In this document: in pieces, positions 1 through 7,251 of the stretch
Position numbering within the stretch: position 1 is the first letter of the stretch
How the letters are laid out: each line of letters opens with the position of its first letter
Source: Alphaproteobacteria bacterium UBA2964
GTDB taxonomy: Bacteria; Pseudomonadota; Alphaproteobacteria; MPNO01; UBA2964
NCBI GenBank assembly: GCA_002348425.1
Contig: DEBE01000167.1
Span: forward strand, 895-8,145
DNA length: 7,251 nucleotides
Reading direction: 5' to 3'
The notes under the pieces: model-generated
What the model saw: only the letters and a program-made list of their open reading frames with translations
Told to the model about the DNA's origin: nothing
Database searches by the model: none
Made by a program: the position numbers and the translations under genes

Positions 1-576
1 TTTTCTTTTGATGACATTCACAAAGCGGAAGCAAAAATAATTGTTTCTCGCTACCCCGAGGGCAGACAGGCGAGCGCGGTATTACCGTTACTCGACTTAG
101 CTCAACGTCAAAATGCTGGCTGGCTCTCAACAGCAGCGATGAACTACGTCGCGGACTTTCTTGAAATGCCCGCAATAAGGGTCTACGAAGTCGCAAGTTT
201 TTATACCATGTATAACCTAAAGCCGGTTGGTAAATATTTTGTTCAGGTTTGCACCACGACCCCTTGCGCCTTGAGGGGCTGTGAGAGGATTCTGGAAACA
301 TGCCGCGAAGAGCTGGGAATAGAAGTTGGAGAAACAACTTTAGATAATAAATTTACATTGCAAGAAGTTGAATGCCTTGGAGCGTGTGTGAATGCTCCAA
401 TGATGCAAATTGGTGACGATTATTATGAAGACTTAGATCCAGAGAGTACGAAAGCCGTTTTGAATGCTCTTAAGAAAGATGAAGTTCCAAAACCAGGGCC
501 TCAAAGTGAAAGAAATGGTTCTGAGCCTGCGGGAGGATTAACCACCTTAACCAGCAAAACAGGAGCTAAGGTTTAA
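1..576 (+). CDS. nuoE: NADH-quinone oxidoreductase subunit E (24 kDa type), 5' partial
   Basis: Peripheral-arm subunit of complex I that carries the [2Fe-2S] cluster N1a next to the FMN of NuoF. The frame is open from the first base, and the residues before the first in-frame ATG (139) are clearly Nuo[16 protein letters not shown] and then a GWLS segment are typical of the helical N-terminal domain. The gene therefore starts upstream of the window and 139 is an internal methionine. In window codons, the four cluster ligands are C84 and C89 (CTTTPC, C-x4-C) and C125 and C129 (CLGAC, C-x3-C), in the thioredoxin-like C-terminal domain. An extra cysteine at codon 94 is not a known ligand. The 191 visible residues suggest only a short piece is missing. 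The C-terminal tail after about codon 160 is Gly/Ser/Lys-rich and probably flexible. The TAA stop lies two bases before nuoF. Identification is very secure. Confidence 0.97.
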   Translation, partial: FSFDDIHKAEAKIIVSRYPEGRQASAVLPLLDLAQRQNAGWLSTAAMNYVADFLEMPAIRVYEVASFYTMYNLKPVGKYFVQVCTTTPCALRGCERILETCREELGIEVGETTLDNKFTLQEVECLGACVNAPMMQIGDDYYEDLDPESTKAVLNALKKDEVPKPGPQSERNGSEPAGGLTTLTSKTGAKV

Positions 577-578
577 TA

Positions 579-1859
579 ATGCTTAAAGACAGTGATCGTA
601 TTTTTAACAATCTTTATGGTTTAAATGATTGGCATCTTGCCGGCGCTCGAAAAAGAGGTGACTGGGATGGCACTAGAGAGATCATGGAAAAGGGTAGAGA
701 CTGGATCATAGAAGAAGTTAAAACTTCCGGACTCCGTGGTCGTGGAGGTGCTGGTTTTCCGAGTGGTCTTAAATGGTCATTCATGCCAAAGGAGCCGACT
801 GGGCGCCCACATTATCTTGTTGTCAATGCTGATGAAGGTGAACCTGGAACATGTAAAGACCGCGATATGATTAGAAACGATCCCCATAAACTTGTAGAAG
901 GGTGTCTTCTTGCCGGCTTTGGTATGGGAGCAAACGCGGCCTACATTTATATTAGGGGAGAATTTTATAGGGAGGCTGAACACCTACAAACAGCAATTGA
1001 TGAAGCTTATGAAGAAGGTCTAATAGGAAAAGATGCGTGTGGATCAGGATATGATTTTGATGTTTACGTGCATAGAGGGGCTGGTGCTTATATTTGCGGG
1101 GAGGAAATGGCCTTGATAGAGAGTTTGGAAGGCAAGAAGGGCATGCCGCGCCTTAAACCGCCTTTTCCGGCCGCAATGGGTCTTTATGGTTGTCCAACTA
1201 CTGTTAATAATGTTGAAACAATCGCTGTCACGCCAACAATTTTGCGCAGAGGGTCTGAGTGGTTTTCCTCTCTGGGTAGAGAAAATAATACTGGTACAAA
1301 AGTATTTTGTATATCGGGGCATGTTAACAATCCTTGTAACGTCGAAGAGGAAATGGGCATTTCCCTAAAGGACCTTATTGAAAAGCATGCTGGAGGAGTA
1401 ATTGGTGGGTGGGATAACCTCAAGGCAATTATTCCCGGTGGGGCATCAGTTCCAATGATTCCGAAATCTATATGCGACACTGTCTTAATGGATTTTGACT
1501 CACTTAAAGAAGTACGTTCTGGCCTTGGTACGGCAGCGGTGATTGTTATGAATCAATCAGCAGATGTAGTAGCTGCAATAGCTCGGTTATCAAAATTTTA
1601 TAAACATGAGAGTTGTGGACAGTGTACGCCTTGCCGCGAGGGGACAGGTTGGATGTGGAGGGTTATGGAACGGCTTGTCGTAGGCGATGCAGAGGTTGAA
1701 GAAATTGATACCCTGCTCGATGTAGCAAGCCAGGTTGAAGGACATACTATTTGTGCTCTTGGTGATGCCGCAGCTTGGCCTATTCAAGGACTGGTCAGAC
1801 ACTTCCGGTTTGAAATTGAAGAAAGAATAAATTCTAGAAAAGAAAAGGCAGCAGCCTAA
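579..1859 (+). CDS. nuoF: NADH-quinone oxidoreductase subunit F (51 kDa type; FMN and NADH binding)
   Basis: Oxidises NADH through FMN and passes electrons to its [4Fe-4S] cluster N3, at the tip of the cytoplasmic arm of complex I. The 426-residue length is usual for the family. Visible in order: the glycine-rich nucleotide/FMN loop [16 protein letters not shown] (51-66), the [12 protein letters not shown] segment shortly after, the 51-kDa signature around [10 protein letters not shown] (C173, E175, E176), and the N3 ligands C346, C349 and C352 (SCGQCTPC) plus C392 (TICALGD). The N-terminus ([14 protein letters not shown]...) matches alphaproteobacterial NuoF, which supports the ATG at 579. 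The start lies two bases after the nuoE stop, with AGGAG at 561-565 inside the end of nuoE, so translation is probably coupled. One oddity is methionine 177 directly after GEE, where a small residue (usually Thr) is more common. Confidence 0.98.
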   Translation: MLKDSDRIFNNLYGLNDWHLAGARKRGDWDGTREIMEKGRDWIIEEVKTSGLRGRGGAGFPSGLKWSFMPKEPTGRPHYLVVNADEGEPGTCKDRDMIRNDPHKLVEGCLLAGFGMGANAAYIYIRGEFYREAEHLQTAIDEAYEEGLIGKDACGSGYDFDVYVHRGAGAYICGEEMALIESLEGKKGMPRLKPPFPAAMGLYGCPTTVNNVETIAVTPTILRRGSEWFSSLGRENNTGTKVFCISGHVNNPCNVEEEMGISLKDLIEKHAGGVIGGWDNLKAIIPGGASVPMIPKSICDTVLMDFDSLKEVRSGLGTAAVIVMNQSADVVAAIARLSKFYKHESCGQCTPCREGTGWMWRVMERLVVGDAEVEEIDTLLDVASQVEGHTICALGDAAAWPIQGLVRHFRFEIEERINSRKEKAAA

Positions 1860-1873
1860 GTGGATTTGATAAT

Positions 1874-3940
1874 ATGCCAAAACTGACCATTGATGATGTG
1901 GAAATCGAGGTGCCTGATGGGGTTACCGTTTTGCAGGCCTGTGAGTTGGCAGGGGTAGAAGTACCAAGATTTTGTTATCATGAACGTCTCTCAGTTGCTG
2001 GTAATTGTCGCATGTGTCTCGTTGAAGTTTCACCGGGCCCGCCCAAACCAGCGGCCTCTTGTGCATTGCCTGTTGGAGAGGGGATGGCAGTCAAAACTAA
2101 CTCACCAATGGTCAAAAAAGCACGTGAAGGTGTGATGGAATTTTTGCTGATAAATCATCCACTTGATTGTCCAATTTGTGATCAGGGTGGAGAGTGTGAT
2201 CTTCAAGATCAGGCTATGGCCTATGGTTCTGGTAAGTCGCGTTTTGAAGAAAATAAACGTGCTGTACGAGATAAAGACCTGGGCCCTCTTGTCAAAACAC
2301 AAATGACTCGATGCATCCATTGCACTCGCTGTGTTCGATTTGCTACTGAAATAGCTGGTGTTGAAGAACTTGGTGCGACGGGACGTGGTGAGCACATGGA
2401 AGTTGGCACATATGTAGAAAAGGCTCTGACATCAGAACTTTCTGCAAATATTATTGATCTATGTCCCGTGGGTGCGCTTACTTCAAAACCTTATGAGTTT
2501 TCTTCACGTCCTTGGGAATTAACAAAAACCGAAACAGTAGACGTAATGGACGCGGTTGGTAGCAATATCAGGGTTGATTCAAGAGGCTCGGAAGTTCTCC
2601 GCGTGCTTCCTATTCTTAACGAGGACATTAACGAGGAGTGGATATCTGATAAGACGCGTTTTGCGTGCGATGGTCTAAAACGTCAACGCCTTGATAGGCC
2701 TTATGTTAAAAGAAATGGAATTCTAGAAGAAGCGAGTTGGGACGAAGCTTTTAAAGCAATAGGAGAAAATTTGCATAAAAAGGCGGGTTCAAAAATTGGA
2801 GCAATTGTTGGAGATTTAGTTGACTGCGAATCTGTCATGGCGTTGTCAGATTTGATGGAATCTCTGGGCTGTATGAATATCGATTGTCGTCAGGATGGAG
2901 CCTATTTGGATGCGTCAGTTCGAGGCTCGTATATCTTTAACACAACCATCTCCGGTATTGATGATGCCGATGTTTGTATGCTTATTGGCACAAATCCAAG
3001 GTGGGAGGCTCCGATAATAAATGCGCGGATTAGAAAACGATGGCTTTCTGGTAATTTTTCGGTTGGTTTAATTGGAGAAGAAACAGATCTTACATACCCC
3101 TATGAATATTTAGGAGAAGGTGCTGAAACCTTAAATAAAATTGCCCTAGGAGATCATAAGTTTTGTAAATTGCTGGATCAGGCAGAGAGACCAATGTTGA
3201 TTATAGGTCAGGGTGCATTGAAGAACGAAGATGGCGGTGAATTTTTGTTCACTGCACGTAAGATAGCAGAGGGTTTCGGTCTGATTTCAGATGATTGGAA
3301 TGGCTTTAATGTGCTCCATACCGCTGCTGGAAGGGTTGGTGCACTCGACCTAGGGTTTGTTCCGGGTGTAGGTGGGTGCGATGTAAAGGGTATTCTCGAT
3401 GGCGTTAAAAATGGAAAAATAGAAACTGTATTTTTGCTGGGCGCAGATGAAGTAGATACAGGGGCTTTAGAAGATTCATTTGTTATTTATCAAGGGCATC
3501 ATGGAGATGCTGGAGCTCATTGTGCTGATGTCATTTTGCCCGGGGCAGCTTATACCGAAAAAAATGCAACCTATGTAAATACTGAAGGTCGCGTTCAACG
3601 GGCGTGGAGAGCAATATTTCCTCCTGGGGATGCTCGCGAGGATTGGACCATAATCAGAGCTCTTTCTGATGTATTGAATAAACCTCTCAGGTATAACGAT
3701 ATTACCGGATTGAGACGAAGGATGGCTTTGCAGAATGCAGTTTTTGAAATTGTAGGGGATTTGCGTCCGAGTGAGTGGGGCAAGTTTGGAGTAATGGGAA
3801 CGGCAAGAGAGAGTTCGTTTGTTTCGCCAATAACCAATTTCTACATGACAGATCCAATTAGTCGTGCGTCTGCCACAATGGCTGCATGTTCTAAAGATTC
3901 AGATAATTCCTATTCGGAGAACACTGGAACCCATGGCTGA
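1874..3940 (+). CDS. nuoG: NADH-quinone oxidoreductase subunit G (75 kDa type; iron-sulfur clusters N1b, N5, N4)
   Basis: Largest peripheral-arm subunit of complex I; it relays electrons from NuoF towards NuoI. The N-terminal ferredoxin-like domain has the N1b [2Fe-2S] ligands C34, C45, C48 and C63. Next come the His-ligated N5 cluster (H95, C99, C102, C108) and the N4 [4Fe-4S] cluster (C147, C150, C153, C197 in DLCPVGAL). The rest, from about residue 220, is the molybdopterin-oxidoreductase-like fold that complex I keeps without a cofactor. No further CxxCxxxC motif follows N4, so cluster N7 (seen in E. coli and Thermus) is absent, as in alphaproteobacteria and mitochondria. The 688-residue length is normal. 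The ATG at 1874 is 14 bases after the nuoF stop with only a weak ribosome binding site, but the protein begins as the family does ([16 protein letters not shown]). The last eight bases overlap nuoH. Confidence 0.98.
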   Translation: MPKLTIDDVEIEVPDGVTVLQACELAGVEVPRFCYHERLSVAGNCRMCLVEVSPGPPKPAASCALPVGEGMAVKTNSPMVKKAREGVMEFLLINHPLDCPICDQGGECDLQDQAMAYGSGKSRFEENKRAVRDKDLGPLVKTQMTRCIHCTRCVRFATEIAGVEELGATGRGEHMEVGTYVEKALTSELSANIIDLCPVGALTSKPYEFSSRPWELTKTETVDVMDAVGSNIRVDSRGSEVLRVLPILNEDINEEWISDKTRFACDGLKRQRLDRPYVKRNGILEEASWDEAFKAIGENLHKKAGSKIGAIVGDLVDCESVMALSDLMESLGCMNIDCRQDGAYLDASVRGSYIFNTTISGIDDADVCMLIGTNPRWEAPIINARIRKRWLSGNFSVGLIGEETDLTYPYEYLGEGAETLNKIALGDHKFCKLLDQAERPMLIIGQGALKNEDGGEFLFTARKIAEGFGLISDDWNGFNVLHTAAGRVGALDLGFVPGVGGCDVKGILDGVKNGKIETVFLLGADEVDTGALEDSFVIYQGHHGDAGAHCADVILPGAAYTEKNATYVNTEGRVQRAWRAIFPPGDAREDWTIIRALSDVLNKPLRYNDITGLRRRMALQNAVFEIVGDLRPSEWGKFGVMGTARESSFVSPITNFYMTDPISRASATMAACSKDSDNSYSENTGTHG

Positions 3941-4955
3941 TTTCTGGACAACTTATTTTATGCCCACTTTAATCATTGTTGCTCAAATTATGGCAATTTT
4001 AGTTCCATTGCTGATTGCTGTCGCATATTTGACGCTTGCTGAACGAAAAGTTATTGCTGCAATGCAGTTAAGAAAAGGTCCGAATGTTGTTGGACCGTTT
4101 GGGCTTCTTCAGCCCCTAGCCGACGGATTAAAGTTATTATTTAAAGAAACTATAATCCCGGCAGGCTCTAACAAAGTAGTATTTATTATAGCGCCTATGA
4201 TTACCTTTATATTAAGTGTGGTTGCTTGGGCGGTAATACCTTTTGATAAGGGGATGGTACTTTCTGACATCAATGTTGGTATCCTTTACCTTTTCGCTAT
4301 TTCATCACTCGGTGTATACGGGATTATTATGGCAGGTTGGGCATCAAATTCCATATATCCATTTTTAGGCGCCCTTAGGTCTGCCGCTCAAATGGTATCC
4401 TACGAAGTTTCAATTGGCTTTGTTATTATTACTGTTCTTTTGAGTGTCGGATCTTTGAACCTCAGCACTGTGGTAGAGGCACAAGGGCACGGATTTTGGA
4501 ATTGGAATTTTTGTGGTCTTTTATTTCCAATGTTTATTATTTTCTTTATTTCTGCATTAGCAGAAACGAACCGTGCACCCTTTGATCTTCCAGAGGCGGA
4601 AGCAGAACTCGTATCAGGCTATAATGTTGAATATTCATCAATGACCTTTGCATTATTTTTCTTAGGTGAATATGCAAATATGATCCTAATGAGTGCGATG
4701 ACCGTCATTTTGTTCTTAGGCGGCTGGATGTCCCCATTCAATATAGAGCCATTCACGTGGATACCTGGCCCAATATGGTTTGCCGTTAAAATCGCCCTCG
4801 TGTTATTTTGTTTTCTATGGGTAAGGGCTACATTTCCTCGGTATCGTTATGATCAGTTAATGCGCCTAGGGTGGAAAGTCTTTCTTCCTTTTTCCCTTTT
4901 ATGGGTGATCATCACAGCTGCTGTGTTGATTTGGATGGGATGGTTGCCCAAATGA
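3933..4955 (+). CDS. nuoH: NADH-quinone oxidoreductase subunit H (ND1 type)
   Basis: Membrane subunit of complex I that forms much of the quinone-access chamber and couples quinone reduction to the proton-pumping arm. Hydrophobic throughout, with about eight membrane helices. Both family signatures are present: [17 protein letters not shown] (residues 35-51) followed by [16 protein letters not shown] (57-72), and [19 protein letters not shown] (211-229) followed by YNVEY. The start is placed at ATG 3933, giving 340 residues, the family's usual length. The frame stays open to an ATG at 3864, but that would add 23 polar residues ([13 protein letters not shown]...) not expected ahead of the first membrane helix and would overlap nuoG by 77 bases. 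With 3933 the overlap with the nuoG stop is eight bases, and GGAG (3916-3919) and TGGA (3925-3928) lie upstream. The function is certain; the start is very likely. Confidence 0.96.
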   Translation: MADFWTTYFMPTLIIVAQIMAILVPLLIAVAYLTLAERKVIAAMQLRKGPNVVGPFGLLQPLADGLKLLFKETIIPAGSNKVVFIIAPMITFILSVVAWAVIPFDKGMVLSDINVGILYLFAISSLGVYGIIMAGWASNSIYPFLGALRSAAQMVSYEVSIGFVIITVLLSVGSLNLSTVVEAQGHGFWNWNFCGLLFPMFIIFFISALAETNRAPFDLPEAEAELVSGYNVEYSSMTFALFFLGEYANMILMSAMTVILFLGGWMSPFNIEPFTWIPGPIWFAVKIALVLFCFLWVRATFPRYRYDQLMRLGWKVFLPFSLLWVIITAAVLIWMGWLPK

Positions 4956-4982
4956 TCTGTCAGAATTTAGAAATTCATTATC

Positions 4983-4988
4983 GAGGAG
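4983..4988 (+). promoter_or_regulatory. Strong ribosome binding site of nuoI
   Basis: GAGGAG ends seven bases before the nuoI ATG (4996). It is one of the clearest Shine-Dalgarno sequences in the window. It sits in the 40-base gap after nuoH, which suggests that nuoI starts translation independently rather than by overlap with nuoH. Confidence 0.75.
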
Positions 4989-4995
4989 CTAAATA

Positions 4996-5484
4996 ATGGA
5001 TTTGTTAAAGCGTTCCTCAAAAATGCTTCTTTTAAAGGAGCTGATTTCCGGTATGGCACTTACTCTTAAGTATATGTTTAAACCAAAAGTCACCATTAAT
5101 TACCCATTTGAAAAAGGACGGCTTAGCCCAAGGTTTCGCGGAGAGCACGCCTTGCGTCGTTATCCTAACGGTGAAGAGAGATGCATTGCGTGTAAATTAT
5201 GTGAGGCCATATGTCCAGCGCAGGCAATTACCATCGAGGCGGAGCCTAGGGAGGATGGTAGCCGGCGTACAACTCGCTATGACATAGATATGACTAAATG
5301 TATTTATTGTGGCTACTGCGAAGAGGCCTGCCCGGTTGACGCTATTGTTGAGGGCCCCAACTTTGAATTCGCTACGGAGACCCGCGAAGAGCTTCTATAC
5401 AATAAAGAAAAATTATTAGCTAATGGAGAACGCTGGGAGACGGAATTAGCTGCGAGGCTCAATGATGACGCACCTTATCGGTGA
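4996..5484 (+). CDS. nuoI: NADH-quinone oxidoreductase subunit I (23 kDa type; two [4Fe-4S] clusters)
   Basis: Ferredoxin-like subunit of complex I holding clusters N6a and N6b, which carry electrons towards N2 and the quinone site. Two motifs of the 8Fe-ferredoxin type are intact: C63, C66, C69 and C73 ([12 protein letters not shown]), and C102, C105, C108 and C112 ([12 protein letters not shown]). In this fold each cluster takes three ligands from one motif and the last from the other. The N-terminal 30 residues form the amphipathic helix that docks on the membrane arm ([11 protein letters not shown]), followed by the conserved YPFEKG and [19 protein letters not shown] segments. The 162-residue length and the ending DDAPYR are typical of alphaproteobacterial and mitochondrial homologues. 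The start is well fixed by a GAGGAG ribosome binding site seven bases upstream. Confidence 0.98.
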   Translation: MDLLKRSSKMLLLKELISGMALTLKYMFKPKVTINYPFEKGRLSPRFRGEHALRRYPNGEERCIACKLCEAICPAQAITIEAEPREDGSRRTTRYDIDMTKCIYCGYCEEACPVDAIVEGPNFEFATETREELLYNKEKLLANGERWETELAARLNDDAPYR

Positions 5485-5507
5485 AAAAGATTTGGAAGAA
5501 GTTAGGT

Positions 5508-5549
5508 ATGATAATTCAATTAAACTTTATAAAAAAAGAATTTAGCTAG
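5508..5549 (+). other. Possible 13-codon leader ORF before nuoJ
   Basis: Within the 70-base gap between nuoI and nuoJ, an ATG at 5508 opens a 13-codon frame (MIIQLNFIKKEFS) ending in TAG at 5547-5549, five bases before the nuoJ ATG. It is preceded by GGAAG (5494-5498) at nine bases, a better ribosome binding site than anything directly before nuoJ. It starts with the same four residues as NuoJ (MIIQ), and its first 15 bases match those of nuoJ at 11 positions. It could be a leader that feeds ribosomes to nuoJ by reinitiation, a relic of a duplicated nuoJ start, or chance in AT-rich sequence. I know of no such peptide in the complex I literature. Confidence 0.3.
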
Positions 5550-5554
5550 CGTTT

Positions 5555-6172
5555 ATGATTATACAGTCACTTTGTTTCTATTTGTTTTCTTTCGTTACAG
5601 TCGCGGCAGCTGTGATGGTTATTTCTGCTCGGAACCCCGTGCATTCTGTTTTGTTTCTCATTTTAGCTTTTTTCAATGCCGCCGGGTTATTTGTTTTATT
5701 AGGTGCAGAATTTATAGCGATGATTCTTGTTGTTGTTTATGTAGGTGCTGTGGCTGTTTTGTTTTTATTTGTTGTTATGATGTTAGATATTAGTTTTTCG
5801 GAATTACGTCAGGGATTTTTACAATATCTACCAATAGGGGCGGTTGTTGGAATAGTTTTATTAGCTGAGCTGCTGATGATAGTGGGCAGTTGGGTATTTT
5901 CACCAGCAAATTCATCGTTCAAATTAAATCCTATTCCAGACCTCACTAAGGTGACCAATACAGAAGCAATCGGGCGAATACTTTATACCGATTATATTTA
6001 TTTGTTTCAGGGTGCTGGTATGGTTCTGCTCGTAGCTATGGTGGGAGCGATTGTCTTGACACTGCGCTCGCGTCCGGGTGTTAAAAAACAGAGTATCTCG
6101 GAACAAATAAATAGGCCGACAAAAGATTCTATAGAAATTAAAGAAGTTCAGCCAGGTAGTGGAGCCCAATGA
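5555..6172 (+). CDS. nuoJ: NADH-quinone oxidoreductase subunit J (ND6 type)
   Basis: Membrane subunit of complex I between NuoH and NuoK; its third helix takes part in the conformational link between quinone reduction and pumping. Five membrane helices can be seen, at roughly residues 5-23, 29-49, 53-77, 90-112 and 150-170. The third contains the family hallmark [20 protein letters not shown] with the conserved Tyr62. The short helix-1/2 turn ARNPVHS is also typical. The soluble C-terminal tail (from about residue 170, [10 protein letters not shown] onwards) is of the alphaproteobacterial kind; the 205-residue length is normal. No good ribosome binding site lies directly before the ATG at 5555, and the gap to nuoI is the largest in the window. 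The TGA stop overlaps the nuoK start as ATGA. Confidence 0.96.
   Translation: MIIQSLCFYLFSFVTVAAAVMVISARNPVHSVLFLILAFFNAAGLFVLLGAEFIAMILVVVYVGAVAVLFLFVVMMLDISFSELRQGFLQYLPIGAVVGIVLLAELLMIVGSWVFSPANSSFKLNPIPDLTKVTNTEAIGRILYTDYIYLFQGAGMVLLVAMVGAIVLTLRSRPGVKKQSISEQINRPTKDSIEIKEVQPGSGAQ
6161..6164 (+). promoter_or_regulatory. Ribosome binding site of nuoK (bears on start choice)
   Basis: GGAG lies inside the last codons of nuoJ, four bases before the ATG at 6169 and seven before the ATG at 6172. The spacing favours 6172, whereas the ATGA stop-start overlap with nuoJ favours 6169. The two starts differ by a single methionine. Confidence 0.5.
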
Positions 6173-6483
6173 TGTTAGAGATTGGCTTGTCACATTATCT
6201 CTCAGTCGGCGCCATACTTTTTACTCTTGGTATTTTCGGAATATTTTTGAATCGTAAAAATGTAATTATCATTTTGATGTCGATAGAACTTATTTTACTC
6301 GCAGTGAATATCAACCTTGTCGCATTCTCTGTTCATCTTGGAGATTTAACTGGTCAAATTTTTGCGATGCTTGTTTTAACGGTTGCGGCTGCGGAAGCAG
6401 CAATCGGTCTAGCTATCATTGTGGTCTACTTCCGTAATCGTGGAACCATTGCGGTAGAAGATATTAATCTAATGAAGGGGTAA
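6169..6483 (+). CDS. nuoK: NADH-quinone oxidoreductase subunit K (ND4L type)
   Basis: Small membrane subunit of complex I with three helices, part of the proton path between NuoJ and NuoN. Helices lie at about residues 10-27, 32-54 and 62-90. The two membrane-buried glutamates needed for proton transfer are present: E40 in [11 protein letters not shown] and E76 in [11 protein letters not shown], corresponding to E36 and E72 of the E. coli protein. The conserved NRKNVI loop and the C-terminal [16 protein letters not shown] are of the alphaproteobacterial form. The start is ambiguous between adjacent ATG codons at 6169 (104 residues, four-base ATGA overlap with nuoJ) and 6172 (103 residues, better ribosome-site spacing); the protein is otherwise identical. 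The stop lies four bases before the nuoL start. Confidence 0.97.
   Translation: MMLEIGLSHYLSVGAILFTLGIFGIFLNRKNVIIILMSIELILLAVNINLVAFSVHLGDLTGQIFAMLVLTVAAAEAAIGLAIIVVYFRNRGTIAVEDINLMKG
6475..6480 (+). promoter_or_regulatory. Ribosome binding site of nuoL (fixes the GTG start)
   Basis: AAGGGG, formed by the last sense codons of nuoK, ends seven bases before the GTG at 6488. An in-frame stop (TGA, 6473-6475) excludes any start further upstream in the nuoL frame, so site and spacing together settle the start. Confidence 0.7.
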
Positions 6484-6487
6484 CAAG

Positions 6488-7251
6488 GTGATCTATATAC
6501 TTGCTATATTCCTTCCTTTGTTTGGAGCCGCAATAGCGGGCTTTTTTGGTCCATGGATTAAGAATAAGGGAGCGCAGTTCATAACCTGCAGTTCTTTGCT
6601 CTTATCAGCTATCTTTTCATTGATAATTTTAAATGATGTTGCCCTGCAACATGAGACCAAAAATATCCAATTGTTCAGCTGGGTCTTATCGGGAAGTTTC
6701 GAAGTTAACTGGGCATTGAAGTTTGATACCTTGACCGCTGTGATGTTGGTAGTTGTGACTGTTGTGTCGTGCGCGGTACATTTTTATTCCATTGGTTATA
6801 TGCATCATGACCCATCAGAGCCCCGGTTTTTCTCATATTTGAGTTTATTTACTTTTTTTATGTTGATGTTGGTCACATCAGACAATTTTCTTCAATTGTT
6901 TTTCGGTTGGGAGGGTGTTGGGCTCGCATCATATTTGTTAATCGGTTTCTGGTATGAAAAACCATCGGCCAATGCGGCTGCTATAAAAGCTTTTTTGGTA
7001 AACAGAGTCGGTGATTTTGGTTTTGCTCTTGGCATTCTAGGAGTGTTCCTACTCTACGGAAGTGTTGATTTTGAAACTGTTTTTGGTGCGACACCGGGTA
7101 AGTCGGCCGCTACTATGGAATTCCTTGGTGGAGAATGGCATGCGTTGACGGTTCTATGCTTACTTTTATTTATTGGAGCCATGGGAAAATCTGCCCAACT
7201 TGGACTACATACATGGTTACCCGATGCTATGGAGGGTCCAACACCTGTTTC
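6488..7251 (+). CDS. nuoL: NADH-quinone oxidoreductase subunit L (ND5 type), 3' partial
   Basis: Antiporter-like proton-pumping subunit at the far end of the complex I membrane arm. The frame opens at GTG 6488, four bases after the nuoK stop, and runs off the window after 254 full codons; the complete protein would normally be over 600 residues. GTG is the only plausible start: the frame has a stop at 6473 and the next ATG falls at codon 86, inside a conserved helix. The N-terminus reads (M)IYILAIFLPLFGAAIAG, typical of NuoL. Conserved features follow: FDTLTAVML (79-87), the GWEGVGLASYLLIGFWY helix with the key glutamate E142 (E144 in E. coli), NRVGDFGF, and near the window end the GKSAQLGLHTWLPDAMEGP helix with the pumping lysine at residue 234 (K229 in E. 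coli). All key residues visible so far are intact. Confidence 0.96.
   Translation, partial: MIYILAIFLPLFGAAIAGFFGPWIKNKGAQFITCSSLLLSAIFSLIILNDVALQHETKNIQLFSWVLSGSFEVNWALKFDTLTAVMLVVVTVVSCAVHFYSIGYMHHDPSEPRFFSYLSLFTFFMLMLVTSDNFLQLFFGWEGVGLASYLLIGFWYEKPSANAAAIKAFLVNRVGDFGFALGILGVFLLYGSVDFETVFGATPGKSAATMEFLGGEWHALTVLCLLLFIGAMGKSAQLGLHTWLPDAMEGPTPV

Noticed and set aside
777..1880. Antisense frames of 68-98 codons and a short + strand frame (1186-1368) over nuoF
   Set aside because: They lie wholly or almost wholly inside a strongly conserved gene, show no recognisable motif, and have no supporting start context; they are shadows of nuoF.
2102..3837. Antisense frames inside nuoG (2102-2395, 2221-2409, 3595-3837)
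   Set aside because: They are fully covered by nuoG, which has all its cluster ligands; the translations resemble no known family.
5485..5554. Internal promoter in the nuoI-nuoJ gap (TTGGAA at 5492, TATGAT at 5507 or GATAAT at 5510)
   Set aside because: The boxes are only 9-12 bases apart instead of about 17, and AT-rich sequence yields such matches easily.
5572..6193. + strand frame 5572-5793 and antisense frame 5924-6193 over nuoJ
   Set aside because: The first is an out-of-frame reading of the nuoJ membrane helices, rich in Cys and Phe; the second is antisense to the nuoJ tail. Neither looks like a real protein.
1..7251. Mobile elements, CRISPR arrays, tRNA or rRNA genes, riboswitches, or an embedded unknown system
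   Set aside because: The window is filled with intact complex I genes with gaps of at most 70 bases; I saw no repeat array, transposase, RNA gene pattern or strong terminator.

Overview
The window is one uninterrupted stretch of a respiratory complex I (proton-pumping NADH:ubiquinone oxidoreductase) operon. All genes are on the + strand in the order nuoE (5' end cut off) - nuoF - nuoG - nuoH - nuoI - nuoJ - nuoK - nuoL (3' end cut off). Every frame is intact, nothing foreign is inserted, and coding sequence covers almost everything. The largest gap is the 70 bases between nuoI and nuoJ.

Layout: positions 1-3940 encode the NADH-oxidising arm. NuoE carries the [2Fe-2S] cluster N1a, NuoF the FMN, NADH site and cluster N3, and NuoG clusters N1b, N5 and N4. 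Positions 3933-4955 encode NuoH, the membrane subunit beside the quinone site. Positions 4996-5484 encode NuoI, which carries clusters N6a and N6b and hands electrons to the quinone end. Positions 5555-7251 encode the membrane subunits NuoJ and NuoK and the first part of the antiporter-like pump subunit NuoL. Together they pass electrons from NADH through FMN and a chain of iron-sulfur clusters to quinone, and the membrane arm pumps protons. nuoA-D upstream and nuoM/nuoN downstream are expected from the usual gene order but lie outside the window.

Organism: the proteins look alphaproteobacterial (mitochondrial-type complex I). Supporting traits are the NuoF N-terminus, the 162-residue NuoI with its typical alphaproteobacterial C-terminus, a NuoG without the extra N7 cluster motif, and NuoK ending in VEDINLMKG. 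By eye the DNA is AT-leaning with many A/T third positions, unlike high-GC relatives such as Rhodospirillum or Paracoccus, so a low-to-moderate-GC (possibly marine, Rhodospirillales-like) lineage is plausible. That placement is inference.

I found no previously undescribed system. Points for a second look are small: a 13-codon mini-ORF just before nuoJ that begins with the same four residues as NuoJ, a GTG start for nuoL, start-site choices in nuoH and nuoK, and a methionine inside a conserved NuoF motif.
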